DNA of 64,000 bases from JALYTY01 sp964546935 (GCA_964546935.1 CAZJLJ010000007.1:15221-79220), one strand, 5' to 3'; shown: positions 32,353-40,697, counted from the first letter of the stretch. A program made the numbers and translations. Notes: a model not told the origin generated them from the sequence alone.

Positions 32353-32388
32353 GGGATCGATGCGACAGGCTATGCCGGCATCGATCCC
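32353..32388 (-). terminator. Long GC-rich hairpin upstream of the GlxA-type gene
   Basis: GGGATCGATGC at 32353-32363 and GCATCGATCCC at 32378-32388 form a perfect 11-bp stem with a 14-base loop. It starts 7 bases after the stop of the exported-protein gene at 32396, the place for a terminator, but no T-run follows. A regulator-binding dyad is the alternative. Confidence 0.45.
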
Positions 32389-32395
32389 CTGTGCG

Positions 32396-33019
32396 TCATT
32401 TCGCGGAAGAATTCAGAGAGTAAACCGATGCAAGGTCTTTCATCGCTTGAGTAAGCACCGCGTGATAGTCTGCGTCCTGCGCAACACCGTACTTCTTATC
32501 GATGTCGTCCATCACTTGATCGTGAATCGGATGCGACACTGCGCGATCCAGCATCACTTCAACGTTGAAGCCTTTCGGCGTCTGTCCGGCGCCCCAAAGT
32601 GCCGCGGCTAGCGCCTTTCCATCTTTCGGATCGGGATTCGGAGTAGAGGGCAGGGCAACGTTTTTCTCCTTAACGATGCGTAGCGAATCCGCAATGACGA
32701 AATCGAAGACCTTTACAAAATTCGCGACTTTCGCATCGCCGAATTGTTTCTTCAGCGACGCAACTTCCGCGTCGGTCTTGTCGCCGGCCAGCGTATGGAC
32801 AAGCGTAAGAGTGCTGAAGTTCGACGGGCCCCCACCGGCCACGATCATCGAAAGCGTAACCGCGAGCGCGGGTTTTCCGGTATAGACGCCGGGTCCGGAG
32901 AAACGCGAAGACATGTCGGTATTGACATCGGACGGCATCGGAGCGGCTGCGAATGCCGGAAGCGAACAGCCGAGTAGCGTAGCGGCGCATGCAATCGCCG
33001 AGAACCAACGGGAAGACAT
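32396..33019 (-). CDS. Exported protein of unknown function
   Basis: The 207-residue protein has a clear signal peptide ending PAFA-AAP near residue 25. The mature part is mostly helical: residues around 50-65 (ALAVTLSMIVAGGGP), a charged stretch TDAEVASLKKQFGDAKVANFVKVFDFVIADSL, and a C-terminal NVEVMLDRAVSHPIHDQVMDDIDKKYG. It has no cysteines outside the signal and no repeats. I do not recognise the family. It is monocistronic or follows the RpiB-like gene 78 bases upstream, and faces no partner that would give a clue to its role. Confidence 0.6.
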   Translation of the reverse strand: MSSRWFSAIACAATLLGCSLPAFAAAPMPSDVNTDMSSRFSGPGVYTGKPALAVTLSMIVAGGGPSNFSTLTLVHTLAGDKTDAEVASLKKQFGDAKVANFVKVFDFVIADSLRIVKEKNVALPSTPNPDPKDGKALAAALWGAGQTPKGFNVEVMLDRAVSHPIHDQVMDDIDKKYGVAQDADYHAVLTQAMKDLASVYSLNSSAK

Positions 33020-33097
33020 CGTGCAAAGCCTTTCACAAATTACGTGGGCGAATGATTAATACGCCCCACATAACGGCCGGCACGAAGTTTTAGATTG

Positions 33098-33538
33098 CTA
33101 TCGGTCGGAGTGGATCAAGTCGTCGATCATGGCGCGGTAAGTTTCGTCGTCCGTTTTCTTCCCGCGGAACCAGCCGTCCAGAATCTCGCCTGCAACCGCA
33201 GGCGTCGTCGCCCGAATGCTTAGGCACAACACGTTGGCGTCGTTCCAAATGCGCGCGCCTTCGGCGGTGGCGGCGTCGCCGCATAACGCGGCGCGCACGC
33301 CTTGGACTTTGTTCGCCGCGATACTGACGCCCGTTCCGGTCCAGCAACACGCGACGCCGAAATTGCAATCACCGTGCGCAACAGCTTCACCGACGGCGCG
33401 GCCGGTTGCGGTCCACGCGTCATCGGCCTGAGGATTCAGTGCTCCGAAAAGGACTACGTCGTAATTGCGTTCGCGCAGCTGCCGCTCCAGTTCGGCGGTC
33501 AGCTCGCTTCGCATATCGCTGCCAAGTGCAATCTTCAC
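33098..33538 (-). CDS. rpiB: RpiB/LacAB-family sugar-phosphate isomerase
   Basis: The 146-residue protein matches ribose-5-phosphate isomerase B: MKIALGSD at the start, GVACCWTGTGVSIAANKV with C65 in the place of the catalytic cysteine, GVRAALCGDAATA, and NDANVLCLS. RpiB interconverts ribose-5-phosphate and ribulose-5-phosphate; LacAB enzymes act on galactose-6-phosphate. One departure is that the usual DHAG after the first strand is replaced by DMRS, losing the histidine while keeping D8, so substrate choice may differ. The GTG start shares a base with the TAG stop of the upstream gene (TAGTG), indicating coupling to the small exported protein. Confidence 0.82.
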   Translation of the reverse strand: MKIALGSDMRSELTAELERQLRERNYDVVLFGALNPQADDAWTATGRAVGEAVAHGDCNFGVACCWTGTGVSIAANKVQGVRAALCGDAATAEGARIWNDANVLCLSIRATTPAVAGEILDGWFRGKKTDDETYRAMIDDLIHSDR

Positions 33539-33957
33539 TAATGCACGATAGTTATTGCATCCGCTTCAATTGACCCGTCGGAGTTCGCGCGGCCTTGAAC
33601 GTCGACAACCTGGCCCTGGGACAGCGACGCGCCGCGCGGATTGATGATGGTACCTTGATGCAGGTGTACGTTCTCGTAGCGATCGAGCGGCATACGAAGC
33701 TGCAGATCGTAACGGCGGAAGAACATTACGCTTCCGCGTACGTGATTCGGATCGATCCCAAGACCCGCAGTGGCGTCTCCCGCCAGCCGCTGTACGATCC
33801 CGGTCACAACGTTCACCGCGTTGGGTGGAATCGCAATCGACGGTACCCCATGCGCCGGCGACGGCGAAGGTGAGGGCGACGGCGTTTGCTGGGCTAAAGC
33901 CGGCGCACCGGCTCCGAAGAGGACGCACAAAACGAGGGCGACAACTCGCGGTTTCAT
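33538..33957 (-). CDS. Small exported OB-fold-like protein (DUF5666-like)
   Basis: The 139-residue protein has a signal peptide ending ALA-QQ near 22, a Pro/Ser spacer (TPSPSPSPSPA), and a beta-rich domain with VVTGIVQRLAGD, a RYENVHLHQGT strand and GQVVDVQGRANSDGSIEADAITI. The closing pattern G-x-V-x-V-x-G...DG-x-x-A resembles OB-fold exported proteins such as DUF5666. No catalytic residues are evident. The Pro/Ser spacer resembles the one in the second VPS10-type protein, as if a common exported-protein linker were used. It begins 5 bases from the divergent Nudix gene, and the RpiB-like gene is coupled downstream. Confidence 0.55.
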   Translation of the reverse strand: MKPRVVALVLCVLFGAGAPALAQQTPSPSPSPSPAHGVPSIAIPPNAVNVVTGIVQRLAGDATAGLGIDPNHVRGSVMFFRRYDLQLRMPLDRYENVHLHQGTIINPRGASLSQGQVVDVQGRANSDGSIEADAITIVH

Positions 33958-33962
33958 ACTCC

Positions 33963-34655
33963 ATGAACGAGCTTTCGCAGAAACCGGTTCCCATGCGCCT
34001 GGCCTCTACCGTTATGCTGGTGCGGCAAGCAGCCGCGCGCCCGGGTATCGAGGTGCTGATGGTGCGGCGAAGCGCCCGTAGCGCCTTCGCGCCGGATGCT
34101 TTCGTCTTCCCGGGAGGCACCGTAGATCCGGGGGATTTCGCGCGCCGGTCGCCGTGGGGCCCCGAACGCCTCGAGGCGGAGTTCCGCGCGACGGTGCCGC
34201 GAGAATTGCAGTCGTCCGAGTCACCTGTCGAAAGACGTGATGCGGCCGCGCTGGTCCATGCAGCGGTCCGTGAGCTTTCCGAAGAGGCCGGCGTCGAATT
34301 GGAACCGCAGGCGCTGCACCTCTTTTCGCATTGGATCACGCCGCCTACCGAACCGCGGCGCTACAATACGCACTTCTTCGTCGCATCAGCGCTCGAAAAT
34401 CACGTCGGCGTCGCGGACCGTGTTGAAACGCATGACGAACGGTGGATCGATCCTGCCGAAGCGCTCGCGCTTTACCGGGCGCAGCAGTTACATCTCGTCT
34501 ATCCGACCATCAAACATCTCGAACGTCTAACCGCGTTCGGAACCGTCGAGGAACTGTTGGAATTCGCGCGCACGAAACCGATTTTGACTATCATGCCGAA
34601 CGTTGCGCCGCATGAAGGCTTCGTCATGCCGCCCTCGCTCGAGGGGGTGTGGTGA
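33963..34655 (+). CDS. Nudix hydrolase, NUDT19-like
   Basis: From the ATG at 33963 the protein is 230 residues. The Nudix fold starts with STVMLVRQ...GIEVLMVRRS and FVFPGGTVDPGDF, then an insert of about 35 residues, then AAVRELSEEAG (about 101-110) with the metal-binding glutamates of the Nudix box. The insert between GG and the box is typical of the NUDT19/CoA-diphosphatase-like group. The late WITPPTEPRRYNTHFF also fits that group, which hydrolyses CoA or acyl-CoA. An earlier in-frame start at 33825 lies inside the divergent gene. The MBL gene follows with a GTGA overlap, so the two work together. Confidence 0.88.
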   Translation: MNELSQKPVPMRLASTVMLVRQAAARPGIEVLMVRRSARSAFAPDAFVFPGGTVDPGDFARRSPWGPERLEAEFRATVPRELQSSESPVERRDAAALVHAAVRELSEEAGVELEPQALHLFSHWITPPTEPRRYNTHFFVASALENHVGVADRVETHDERWIDPAEALALYRAQQLHLVYPTIKHLERLTAFGTVEELLEFARTKPILTIMPNVAPHEGFVMPPSLEGVW

Positions 34656-35572
34656 GCCGCATCGATTTAGTCCGCGCTCCCAATCCGTCACCGATGACGC
34701 TTTCCGGAACAAATTCGTACGTCATCGATGCCGGGAACAACGAAGCAATCGTGATCGATCCCGGGCCACCGATCCAACGCCACGTCGAAGCGCTGATAAC
34801 GCATGCTAAAAATCGCGGGCTGCAGATTACCACCATCGCGTTGACGCATGGACATCCCGACCATGCGCCGGCCGCAGCTTCGCTTTCCGAAATGACGGGT
34901 GCTGCCGTCTACGCGCATCCGAACTCTAGCGTAATGCATGATCGCGATCTTCCGCTCGAAGGCGAGCTGCGTATCGGTGATCTCCGTTTGCGCGTAATGG
35001 ACTCGCCGGGGCATACGTTCGATCACGCAGTGTTCTACAACGCGAATGAACGCGCGCTTTTTACGGGCGACGTTATCTTGGGTGAAGGGACCGTCGTCAT
35101 CGCTCCGCCGGGCGGCGCGATGCGTCCCTACCAGCGAACGCTTGCGCGACTTGCCGAAGAGTTTCCGGAAGCAAAGCATATCTACGGCGGACACGGGCCG
35201 ATCGTTGACGACGCGCAGGCAAAAATCGCCGAATACATTGCGCATCGCAAGGCGCGTGAAGCGGAATTAATCGCCGCACTCGCGGACGGCACAAAAACCA
35301 TTCCCGAGTTGGTGATGCATATCTACGGCGAAGCGCGCTCGATGCTTTGGCCCGCGATGGCGCGTCAGATGCTGGCCTATCTTATGGCGCTCGAATCGGA
35401 AAGCCGCGTTAGGGCTGAACCACTCGAACGCACGATGGACGAACGGGAAGAAGCGATTCTAAATCCGCCATGGGAACTTATCGTTGGGAAAGAGCACGCG
35501 GCGGTAGTGGAAGCGGAATTAGGTGCGATGATGCAGCTAAGTACGCTCTACCGCTACACCCTTGTGAACTAG
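34652..35572 (+). CDS. MBL-fold hydrolase, LACTB2/GloB-like
   Basis: The 306-residue metallo-beta-lactamase-fold protein has the metal motif THGHPDHA (about 65-72), then D in LFTGDVILGEGTVVIAPPGG, and H in YGGHGPIVDDAQ. The C-terminal winged-helix-like extension (IPELVMHIYGEARSMLWPAMARQMLAYL) is characteristic of LACTB2-type enzymes, which include an RNA-cleaving nuclease in mitochondria and acyl-CoA/thioester hydrolases in bacteria. Starting at the GTG of 34652 its GTGA overlaps the Nudix stop; a GTG one codon earlier is equally possible. Nudix-MBL pairs are common and suggest acyl-CoA clean-up. The stop overlaps the end of the convergent oxidoreductase gene by four bases. Confidence 0.88.
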   Translation: MSRIDLVRAPNPSPMTLSGTNSYVIDAGNNEAIVIDPGPPIQRHVEALITHAKNRGLQITTIALTHGHPDHAPAAASLSEMTGAAVYAHPNSSVMHDRDLPLEGELRIGDLRLRVMDSPGHTFDHAVFYNANERALFTGDVILGEGTVVIAPPGGAMRPYQRTLARLAEEFPEAKHIYGGHGPIVDDAQAKIAEYIAHRKAREAELIAALADGTKTIPELVMHIYGEARSMLWPAMARQMLAYLMALESESRVRAEPLERTMDEREEAILNPPWELIVGKEHAAVVEAELGAMMQLSTLYRYTLVN

Positions 35573-36579
35573 TCGATTCGGAGAACGACCTTGCCGAACT
35601 GATCGCTCGAAGCCATGCGCTCCGCAGCTTCAATGACATCGTCCATTCCATAGACGTCGTCGATGGCGGGCTTTACATGGTTTTCGAAAATCTCGAGCAT
35701 CTTGCGGAAATCTTGCGGGCTACCCATCGACGTACCGCGGATGTCGATGTGATTCCAAAATAACGGAAACAGACGAAACGTCGATTCAACGCGCGTGCCG
35801 CCGTAAATGACGATGCGTCCGCCGGGCCGTACGGCGCGAAGCGCCTTATTCAACGTATCTCCACCCGATGAATCGACCACTAAATCGACGGGACCCATTG
35901 CGGTCACGACTTTTTGCCACTCCGGAGTTTCGGTGTAGTTGATCGTTTCATCAGCGCCGAGCGCACGCGCCCGGCCAAGTTTTTCGTCGCTCCCCGAGGT
36001 CACGATAACGCGTGCACCGGCTAGTTTCGCAAACAGCAACGCGAAGGTTTGAACGCCGCCGCCGATGCCCGGCAGCAGCACGGTTTCGCCTTCTTTCAAA
36101 TCTCCACGAGTGAAAACCGCGCGATAAGCCGTGAGGCCCGCGAGTGGAATGGCTGCGGCTTCTTCCATCGACAACGATGCAGGTTTCAAATGAATGTTTT
36201 CACTCGGAACGACGACGTACTCCGCAAATGTGCCGTCTCGCGGCATCCCAAGAATCGTCGCATCGGGCGACCAAACGTGCTGGTTTGATCCCCATCCAAT
36301 CATCGGATCGATGACAATTTCATCCCCGGCCGCAAAACCCAACGCACCCTCACCGAGCGCTTCCACGACGCCCGCGCCATCCGAGCCAAGCGTTTTCGGC
36401 AGTTGAATGTTGGGATAAAGGCCCTGCGTAATGAACACGTCGCGCCGGTTCAACGCTGCTGCGCGAATGCGCACCAGTATTTCGCCCGCAGCCGGCTGCG
36501 GGCGATCGATCTCTTCAATTTGCAAATTCTGCGGACCGCCGGTTTCTCGCAATCGCACGGCACGCATCGTTGATGTCAT
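35569..36579 (-). CDS. Medium-chain dehydrogenase, quinone-oxidoreductase-like
   Basis: The 336-residue protein has the MDR layout: an N-terminal GroES-like domain (ILVRIRAAALNRRDVFITQG, GSDGAGVVEALGEG), the linker SMEEAAAIPLAGLTAYRA, and a Rossmann domain with the cofactor loop LLPGIGGGVQTFALLFAKL followed by VIVTSGSDEK (NADPH-type, Ser after the strand). The structural zinc cysteines and the catalytic-zinc cysteine are missing, so it belongs with zinc-free quinone or enoyl reductases. Its ATG overlaps the stop of the TonB-dependent receptor gene (ATGA), an unusual pairing. Confidence 0.88.
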   Translation of the reverse strand: MTSTMRAVRLRETGGPQNLQIEEIDRPQPAAGEILVRIRAAALNRRDVFITQGLYPNIQLPKTLGSDGAGVVEALGEGALGFAAGDEIVIDPMIGWGSNQHVWSPDATILGMPRDGTFAEYVVVPSENIHLKPASLSMEEAAAIPLAGLTAYRAVFTRGDLKEGETVLLPGIGGGVQTFALLFAKLAGARVIVTSGSDEKLGRARALGADETINYTETPEWQKVVTAMGPVDLVVDSSGGDTLNKALRAVRPGGRIVIYGGTRVESTFRLFPLFWNHIDIRGTSMGSPQDFRKMLEIFENHVKPAIDDVYGMDDVIEAAERMASSDQFGKVVLRID

Positions 36580-38891
36580 TGACGAATCGTTAATAAGAGT
36601 TTGAGAGCGGCCGGCTCGACGACGAGCCGGTCGGTGGGCAATGGGCCGTAAATCGGCGCATTGGTTGCGGGGTCCTGCCCGACGATGCCGCGATATGGGA
36701 CACCGCCTCCGAAAACCGTGTACCGCCCGGCTCCGTCGTTAAAGAGGTTGGTTCCCGCCAGTGTTACGTCGACCGACGGACTCAACAACACGCCCAGTGC
36801 CGCATTGATCCATGTTAGCGGCCCCTGATTGAACTCGTTGTTCTTCCCACGAAACGTCGCAGCGACGGCCGCATGCAGGCGATCCTTAGCCCAATCAACT
36901 TCCATCGATCCCTGTTGTTGGGGAATGCCCAGGAACTGTTGATTGTTCACGAGATTTCCACCGGAGGTCGGATTGGAGATGGTCGATCCGAAGTTAAGCG
37001 GATACGCGACATTCAAACCGTACTGTGCCGTCAAGAAAAGATGCTGCGGCACAAAATGCTGCACGAAGCGCAACTCCGTACCTTCATAAACGACATTCCC
37101 TACGTTGATGGGGTAGGAAAAACACGCGGGGTTCACTAGCGGCGGCGTGTTCGTTGGCCCGTTACACGTTCCGTTCCCGGCGAGCGCGAGGGGATAGAAG
37201 TTCTCGATGGGATCGCGCAAATTCGTGCGGTAGAGCGACACATCTAGCGTAGCATCGCTCGAAAGCCGTTGCGAATACCCGAGTTCGTACTCCGTAGCAT
37301 GCTCCGGACGTTCGTTCGGATCGCCCTGGCCTAAGTAAACGCCGTTCGCGTCACGCGTCAAAGCTGAAACCGGAAAGACATAACGCTCGATCAGGAGCGG
37401 AGCGCGAAATCCCGTGCCGGCCGAGAAACGAAGCGCGCTGTTCGGTCCGGCATTGTAGACAGCGCCGAGACGCCAATCCAGGTTCGAACCGAACGTAGTG
37501 TAATGAGATTCATATAGCCCGGCGTTAAGTTGTAATTCTTTAGAAACTTGCCAGCCGCCGCGAGCGAAATAGTTGAAGATCGTTTGTCCGAGCTGCGGCT
37601 GCCCGCCTAAGGGATCGACGAAGTCGAAGGATTCGTAGCGGTTGTATGCTCCTATCGAATACGTTGATTCTTCAAAGGTTCGCTGCCATTCAAGCGCGGC
37701 GTTGTAGCGTTTGTCCTGGTGAACTACGTCGTACATGGCAGAGCTGACCCCGCCGTTCACGTCGACTGAGTCGTTGCTTGCCGATAGCTCCGAAATCAGC
37801 TCGCCCGCGCCGAGCGGCGCGCGTCCATGCAACTGATAAGCACGAATGCTTTGCGAGAGAGTCTGAGGGCCCGGTCCGATAAATTGGCCGAACGAACTGC
37901 TCGACGGATTGCCGTCGATACCGTTGATCGCTGCGCTCTGATCGCGTGTGTCGGAAAGCACGAAAACGCGCGCGCTCACATCGGAATTCTGCGAAAACGT
38001 CCAGTTCAGATTGGCGAGTGCTGCTTGAGCGGAAACGGAAGAGCCCAAGAACGTTGGAACGCCGTTGACGTCTTGGACTTCGTTGACGTAACCATGCTGA
38101 TGCTGATTGTCCAACGCAAGCGCGTAACCAAGGCGGCCGTGCGTTGCGGTCGCATTCGCCCACTCGTCGCTGAAACCGAAGGATCCACCCGACGCCTGAA
38201 AAGCAAAATGCGGATCTTTCGTTGGACGCAGTGAGACGAGGTTCACCGCACCGCCGATGGTGTTGCTACCCTCGCTGTCCTGCGGCCCGAGACCTTCGGT
38301 AACCGAAACCGCGCCAAAGGCTGCAATGGGAAATTGCGAAAGATCGACATCGCCGGTGTTAGCATCGTTCAGTTGCTGTCCGTCGAGAGCAATGAGCGTC
38401 TCGGACGGATCGGGCCCCCGCAGCGAAACCACCGAGATGGCGCTCGACTGACCACCGTCGGGATGCGAAAACGTAACCGACGGAATCTGAAGAAGGCCGC
38501 TTAGAACGCGTTGATAGCCTAAGCGTTCGTAGTCGGCGCGCGTTAAAGTTATCGAAGGAATCGTTCCGCGCTGTGGAGTTACGCGACCGTCGACGGTGAT
38601 GGTCGCGATCGTTCGCAACGTCGGTGCATCGACCGGCTCGAGACTAAAATCCACCGTAGAATCGTGCTCGACTTTCAGGTCGATTGAAGCGGGAATGTAA
38701 CCCCGAACCGTCGTCGTTAATTGATAGTCGCCCGCCGGCGCCGTGGCGCTGAAGACTCCCTTTGAATCGGTCGTGACCGTCGTGGCCGTTGGACCGCGGA
38801 GCACCACGCGTGCCTCAGCCAAAGGCGTTCCATTCGCAGCGTGAACGTGCCCCGATAAAATGCAGCAAACCGCGAGCAACAAAAAATGCAC
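36576..38891 (-). CDS. TonB-dependent outer-membrane receptor with carboxypeptidase-regulatory-like domain
   Basis: The 771-residue protein has a signal peptide, then a beta-sandwich of the carboxypeptidase regulatory type (GTPLAEARVVLRG...DSKGVFSATAPAGDYQL) at about 20-95, a plug domain (QRVLSGLLQIPSVTF, SLRGPDPSETLIALDGQQLN, GPQDSEGSNTIGGAVNLV) and a beta-barrel to the C-terminus (ending PAALKLLLTIRQ). It would take a ligand through the outer membrane with TonB energy; the ligand is unknown. The GTG start has GGAGGAG upstream. Presence of the gene is the best evidence for a diderm envelope. It is translationally coupled to the oxidoreductase downstream. Confidence 0.92.
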   Translation of the reverse strand: MHFLLLAVCCILSGHVHAANGTPLAEARVVLRGPTATTVTTDSKGVFSATAPAGDYQLTTTVRGYIPASIDLKVEHDSTVDFSLEPVDAPTLRTIATITVDGRVTPQRGTIPSITLTRADYERLGYQRVLSGLLQIPSVTFSHPDGGQSSAISVVSLRGPDPSETLIALDGQQLNDANTGDVDLSQFPIAAFGAVSVTEGLGPQDSEGSNTIGGAVNLVSLRPTKDPHFAFQASGGSFGFSDEWANATATHGRLGYALALDNQHQHGYVNEVQDVNGVPTFLGSSVSAQAALANLNWTFSQNSDVSARVFVLSDTRDQSAAINGIDGNPSSSSFGQFIGPGPQTLSQSIRAYQLHGRAPLGAGELISELSASNDSVDVNGGVSSAMYDVVHQDKRYNAALEWQRTFEESTYSIGAYNRYESFDFVDPLGGQPQLGQTIFNYFARGGWQVSKELQLNAGLYESHYTTFGSNLDWRLGAVYNAGPNSALRFSAGTGFRAPLLIERYVFPVSALTRDANGVYLGQGDPNERPEHATEYELGYSQRLSSDATLDVSLYRTNLRDPIENFYPLALAGNGTCNGPTNTPPLVNPACFSYPINVGNVVYEGTELRFVQHFVPQHLFLTAQYGLNVAYPLNFGSTISNPTSGGNLVNNQQFLGIPQQQGSMEVDWAKDRLHAAVAATFRGKNNEFNQGPLTWINAALGVLLSPSVDVTLAGTNLFNDGAGRYTVFGGGVPYRGIVGQDPATNAPIYGPLPTDRLVVEPAALKLLLTIRQ

Positions 38892-38986
38892 TCGACTCCT
38901 CCTTCGGCTAACAGTTCCGCAAAAATGACTGGGAAGCTGCTGAGAAGCCGGCCGGGGTCATCGCTCGACTGGTCGAATAGCGTGGC

Positions 38987-39241
38987 ATGGCAAAAAGCGG
39001 CTCAATCGTGAAAGCGGTTTTCAAAGGAATCGCGCGCACGCAACAAACGTTCAGCATTGAAGTCGGTCCCGTGCGAGCAAGCGGCGTGCCTGCGATTTTG
39101 GTCGGAGTTGCCGGAATTATAATGGCAAGCGGTATTGCTGCGGTGCTTTCTCGAAATGCAACCCAGTTGCCGGAAACCCTCCGCGAAGCGCGGGGGTTGG
39201 CAGAAACGCTGCGGGGCAATCGTCCGCGCCTACATCCATAA
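38987..39241 (+). CDS. Small membrane protein upstream of bolA
   Basis: The 84-residue protein has a polar N-terminal third (KSGSIVKAVFKGIARTQQTF), one membrane helix at about 34-54 (VPAILVGVAGIIMASGIAAV) and a charged tail (LPETLREARGLAETLRG). I do not recognise a family. It ends 10 bases before bolA and lies in the same direction, so it is probably the first gene of the bolA-glutaredoxin-sulfurtransferase operon. No strong Shine-Dalgarno is seen before the ATG. It may be a lineage-specific accessory of iron-sulfur or redox control, but that is inference from position only. Confidence 0.5.
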   Translation: MAKSGSIVKAVFKGIARTQQTFSIEVGPVRASGVPAILVGVAGIIMASGIAAVLSRNATQLPETLREARGLAETLRGNRPRLHP

Positions 39242-39251
39242 GCAAGAAAGC

Positions 39252-39488
39252 ATGATCGACAACAACTCCCTTACCGCATTGATTCGCACCGGAATCCCAG
39301 ATGCCGAAGTCCAGATCTTCGATCGCACCGGCACGATGGATCACTTTAACGTAACGGTACGCTCCGCAAAGTTTGCCGGGCGAACGCTCATCGAACAGCA
39401 TCAGCTTGTCTATGGCACGCTCCGCGATGCTCTCAAAGACGGCCGCGTTCACGCCGTCGAGTTGAAAACCATTATCAGCGAAGGCTAG
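39252..39488 (+). CDS. bolA: BolA family protein
   Basis: The 78-residue protein has the BolA class II KH-like fold signature: an early ALIRTGIPDAEVQIFDRTGTMDHF, VTVRSAKFAGRTLIEQHQLVYGTLRDAL with the conserved histidine, and the last strand VHAVELKTII. BolA proteins bind a shared [2Fe-2S] cluster with monothiol CGFS glutaredoxins and take part in iron-sulfur trafficking. The glutaredoxin gene starts 5 bases after its stop, the classic partner. The ATG at 39252 follows AGAAAG weakly. A longer in-frame start at 39135 would overlap the preceding membrane-protein gene and is not family-like. Confidence 0.92.
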   Translation: MIDNNSLTALIRTGIPDAEVQIFDRTGTMDHFNVTVRSAKFAGRTLIEQHQLVYGTLRDALKDGRVHAVELKTIISEG

Positions 39489-39493
39489 GTACA

Positions 39494-39850
39494 ATGTCAG
39501 AACAATTACAATCGGAAATCCAACGCGAGATCAGCGCCAACAAAATTCTGGTGTACGGAAAAGGCACCAAGAATGCTCCGCGGTGTGGATTCACGCTGGA
39601 AACGATCGAATTTTTCAATAACTTCGGATTCCCGTTCGAAGTGATCGACGTGTTGGAAAACATGCCCAAGCGTGATGCGCTTGCCGAAATGACGAATTGG
39701 CCGACGTTACCGAAGGTCTTCATCAACGGAAAGTTTTACGGCGACACCGATATTCTCGCACCAATGGCGCAGAACGGCGAGCTTCAGGCGATCCTGAAAG
39801 AAACGTTCGGCGCCGAGCCGCAACTGAAGACCACGATCAACCTGCACTAA
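39494..39850 (+). CDS. grxD: Monothiol glutaredoxin, Grx4/GrxD family
   Basis: The 118-residue protein begins with a helix, then NKILVYGKGTKNAPRCGFT (active cysteine C31), RDALAEMTNWPTLPKVFINGKFYGD with the cis-proline, and DTDILAPMAQNGEL. This is the Grx4/CGFS monothiol type that coordinates [2Fe-2S] clusters with glutathione and pairs with BolA. The signature here is CGFT, where CGFS is the norm, a small change that keeps a hydroxyl. The gene lies 5 bases after bolA and 1 base before the sulfurtransferase gene. It is cytoplasmic and likely supports Fe-S delivery or iron sensing. Confidence 0.92.
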   Translation: MSEQLQSEIQREISANKILVYGKGTKNAPRCGFTLETIEFFNNFGFPFEVIDVLENMPKRDALAEMTNWPTLPKVFINGKFYGDTDILAPMAQNGELQAILKETFGAEPQLKTTINLH

Positions 39851-39851
39851 C

Positions 39852-40697
39852 ATGGCGTACCGCACGCTCGTAGACGTCGAGACGCTTGCGCAGCACGATG
39901 ACGACCCGAAATGGGTCGTCATCGATTGCCGTCATACGCTTGCGGATTTCTCTGCGGGGCGGCGGTTGTACGAAGAAAGCCATATTCCGGGCGCCTTTTT
40001 TGCCGATGTCGAACGCGATCTCGCCGGCGAAAAAACCGGCGCAAACGGCCGTCATCCACTGCCCGATCCCCAAGCTTTTTCGGCTTTTCTGCGCGACTGC
40101 GGTGTTTCGCGCGATTCTCAAGTCGTTGCTTATGATGGCGGAGCCGACATGTTTGCCGCGCGCCTCTGGTTTTTATTGCGCTGGATCGGCCACGAAGCCG
40201 TAGCGGTGCTGGACGGTGGTTTTCGCGCGTGGCAAGAAGCCGGAATGGAAGTTACCGCCGATCCATCGATCGATACAAAGTTCGGCGACTTGCAAGTTCG
40301 GCTTCAACCGGAACTCGTTGTAGACGCTCAATTCGTCCTAGAAAACACGAACCTAAAGGCATTCTGTCTCGTCGATGCACGCGCAGCGGACCGGTTTGCG
40401 GGTGAAAATGAAACGATCGATCCGGTCGCGGGACACATCCCGGGTGCGCGCAACCGTCCGTTTAGAGAAATCTTCCGCGAAGATGGGCGCTTTCGTACCG
40501 CTGATGAGTTGCGTCGACGCTTCGAAGGTCTTGGTCCTCCGCAACGAATCGTGCATCAGTGCGGCTCCGGCGTCTCCGCAGCCGCAAACATGCTCGCGAT
40601 GGAGATCGCGGGATTGCGCGGATCGCGAATTTACGCCGGTTCCTGGAGTGAGTGGATCGCCGATCGCTCGCGTCCGGTGGTCAGCGGCGCACAGTAA
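39852..40697 (+). CDS. Sulfurtransferase, two rhodanese domains (thiosulfate/mercaptopyruvate type)
   Basis: The 281-residue protein contains an N-terminal inactive rhodanese domain (about 1-140; VVIDCRHTLADFSAGRRLYEESHIPGA) and a C-terminal active one (about 155-281) with nucleophile C237 in HQCGSGVSAA. The loop CGSGVSA is nearest to mercaptopyruvate sulfurtransferases, which use CGSGVTA, although CRKGVT-type thiosulfate enzymes are related. It would form a cysteine persulfide and supply sulfane sulfur. One base separates it from the glutaredoxin gene, consistent with a joint role in Fe-S or sulfur metabolism. The stop overlaps the convergent metallophosphoesterase gene by 17 bases. Confidence 0.92.
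   Translation: MAYRTLVDVETLAQHDDDPKWVVIDCRHTLADFSAGRRLYEESHIPGAFFADVERDLAGEKTGANGRHPLPDPQAFSAFLRDCGVSRDSQVVAYDGGADMFAARLWFLLRWIGHEAVAVLDGGFRAWQEAGMEVTADPSIDTKFGDLQVRLQPELVVDAQFVLENTNLKAFCLVDARAADRFAGENETIDPVAGHIPGARNRPFREIFREDGRFRTADELRRRFEGLGPPQRIVHQCGSGVSAAANMLAMEIAGLRGSRIYAGSWSEWIADRSRPVVSGAQ

Noticed and set aside
33043..33068. Hairpin CGTGGGCG / CGCCCCAC downstream of the rpiB-like gene
   Set aside because: The stem has a bulge and only a short AT-rich tail, too weak to call a terminator.
33566..34339. 257-codon minus-strand ORF opposite the Nudix gene
   Set aside because: It is an antisense shadow rich in Ser/Arg/Ala, with no family motif, while the plus-strand frame has a full Nudix fold.
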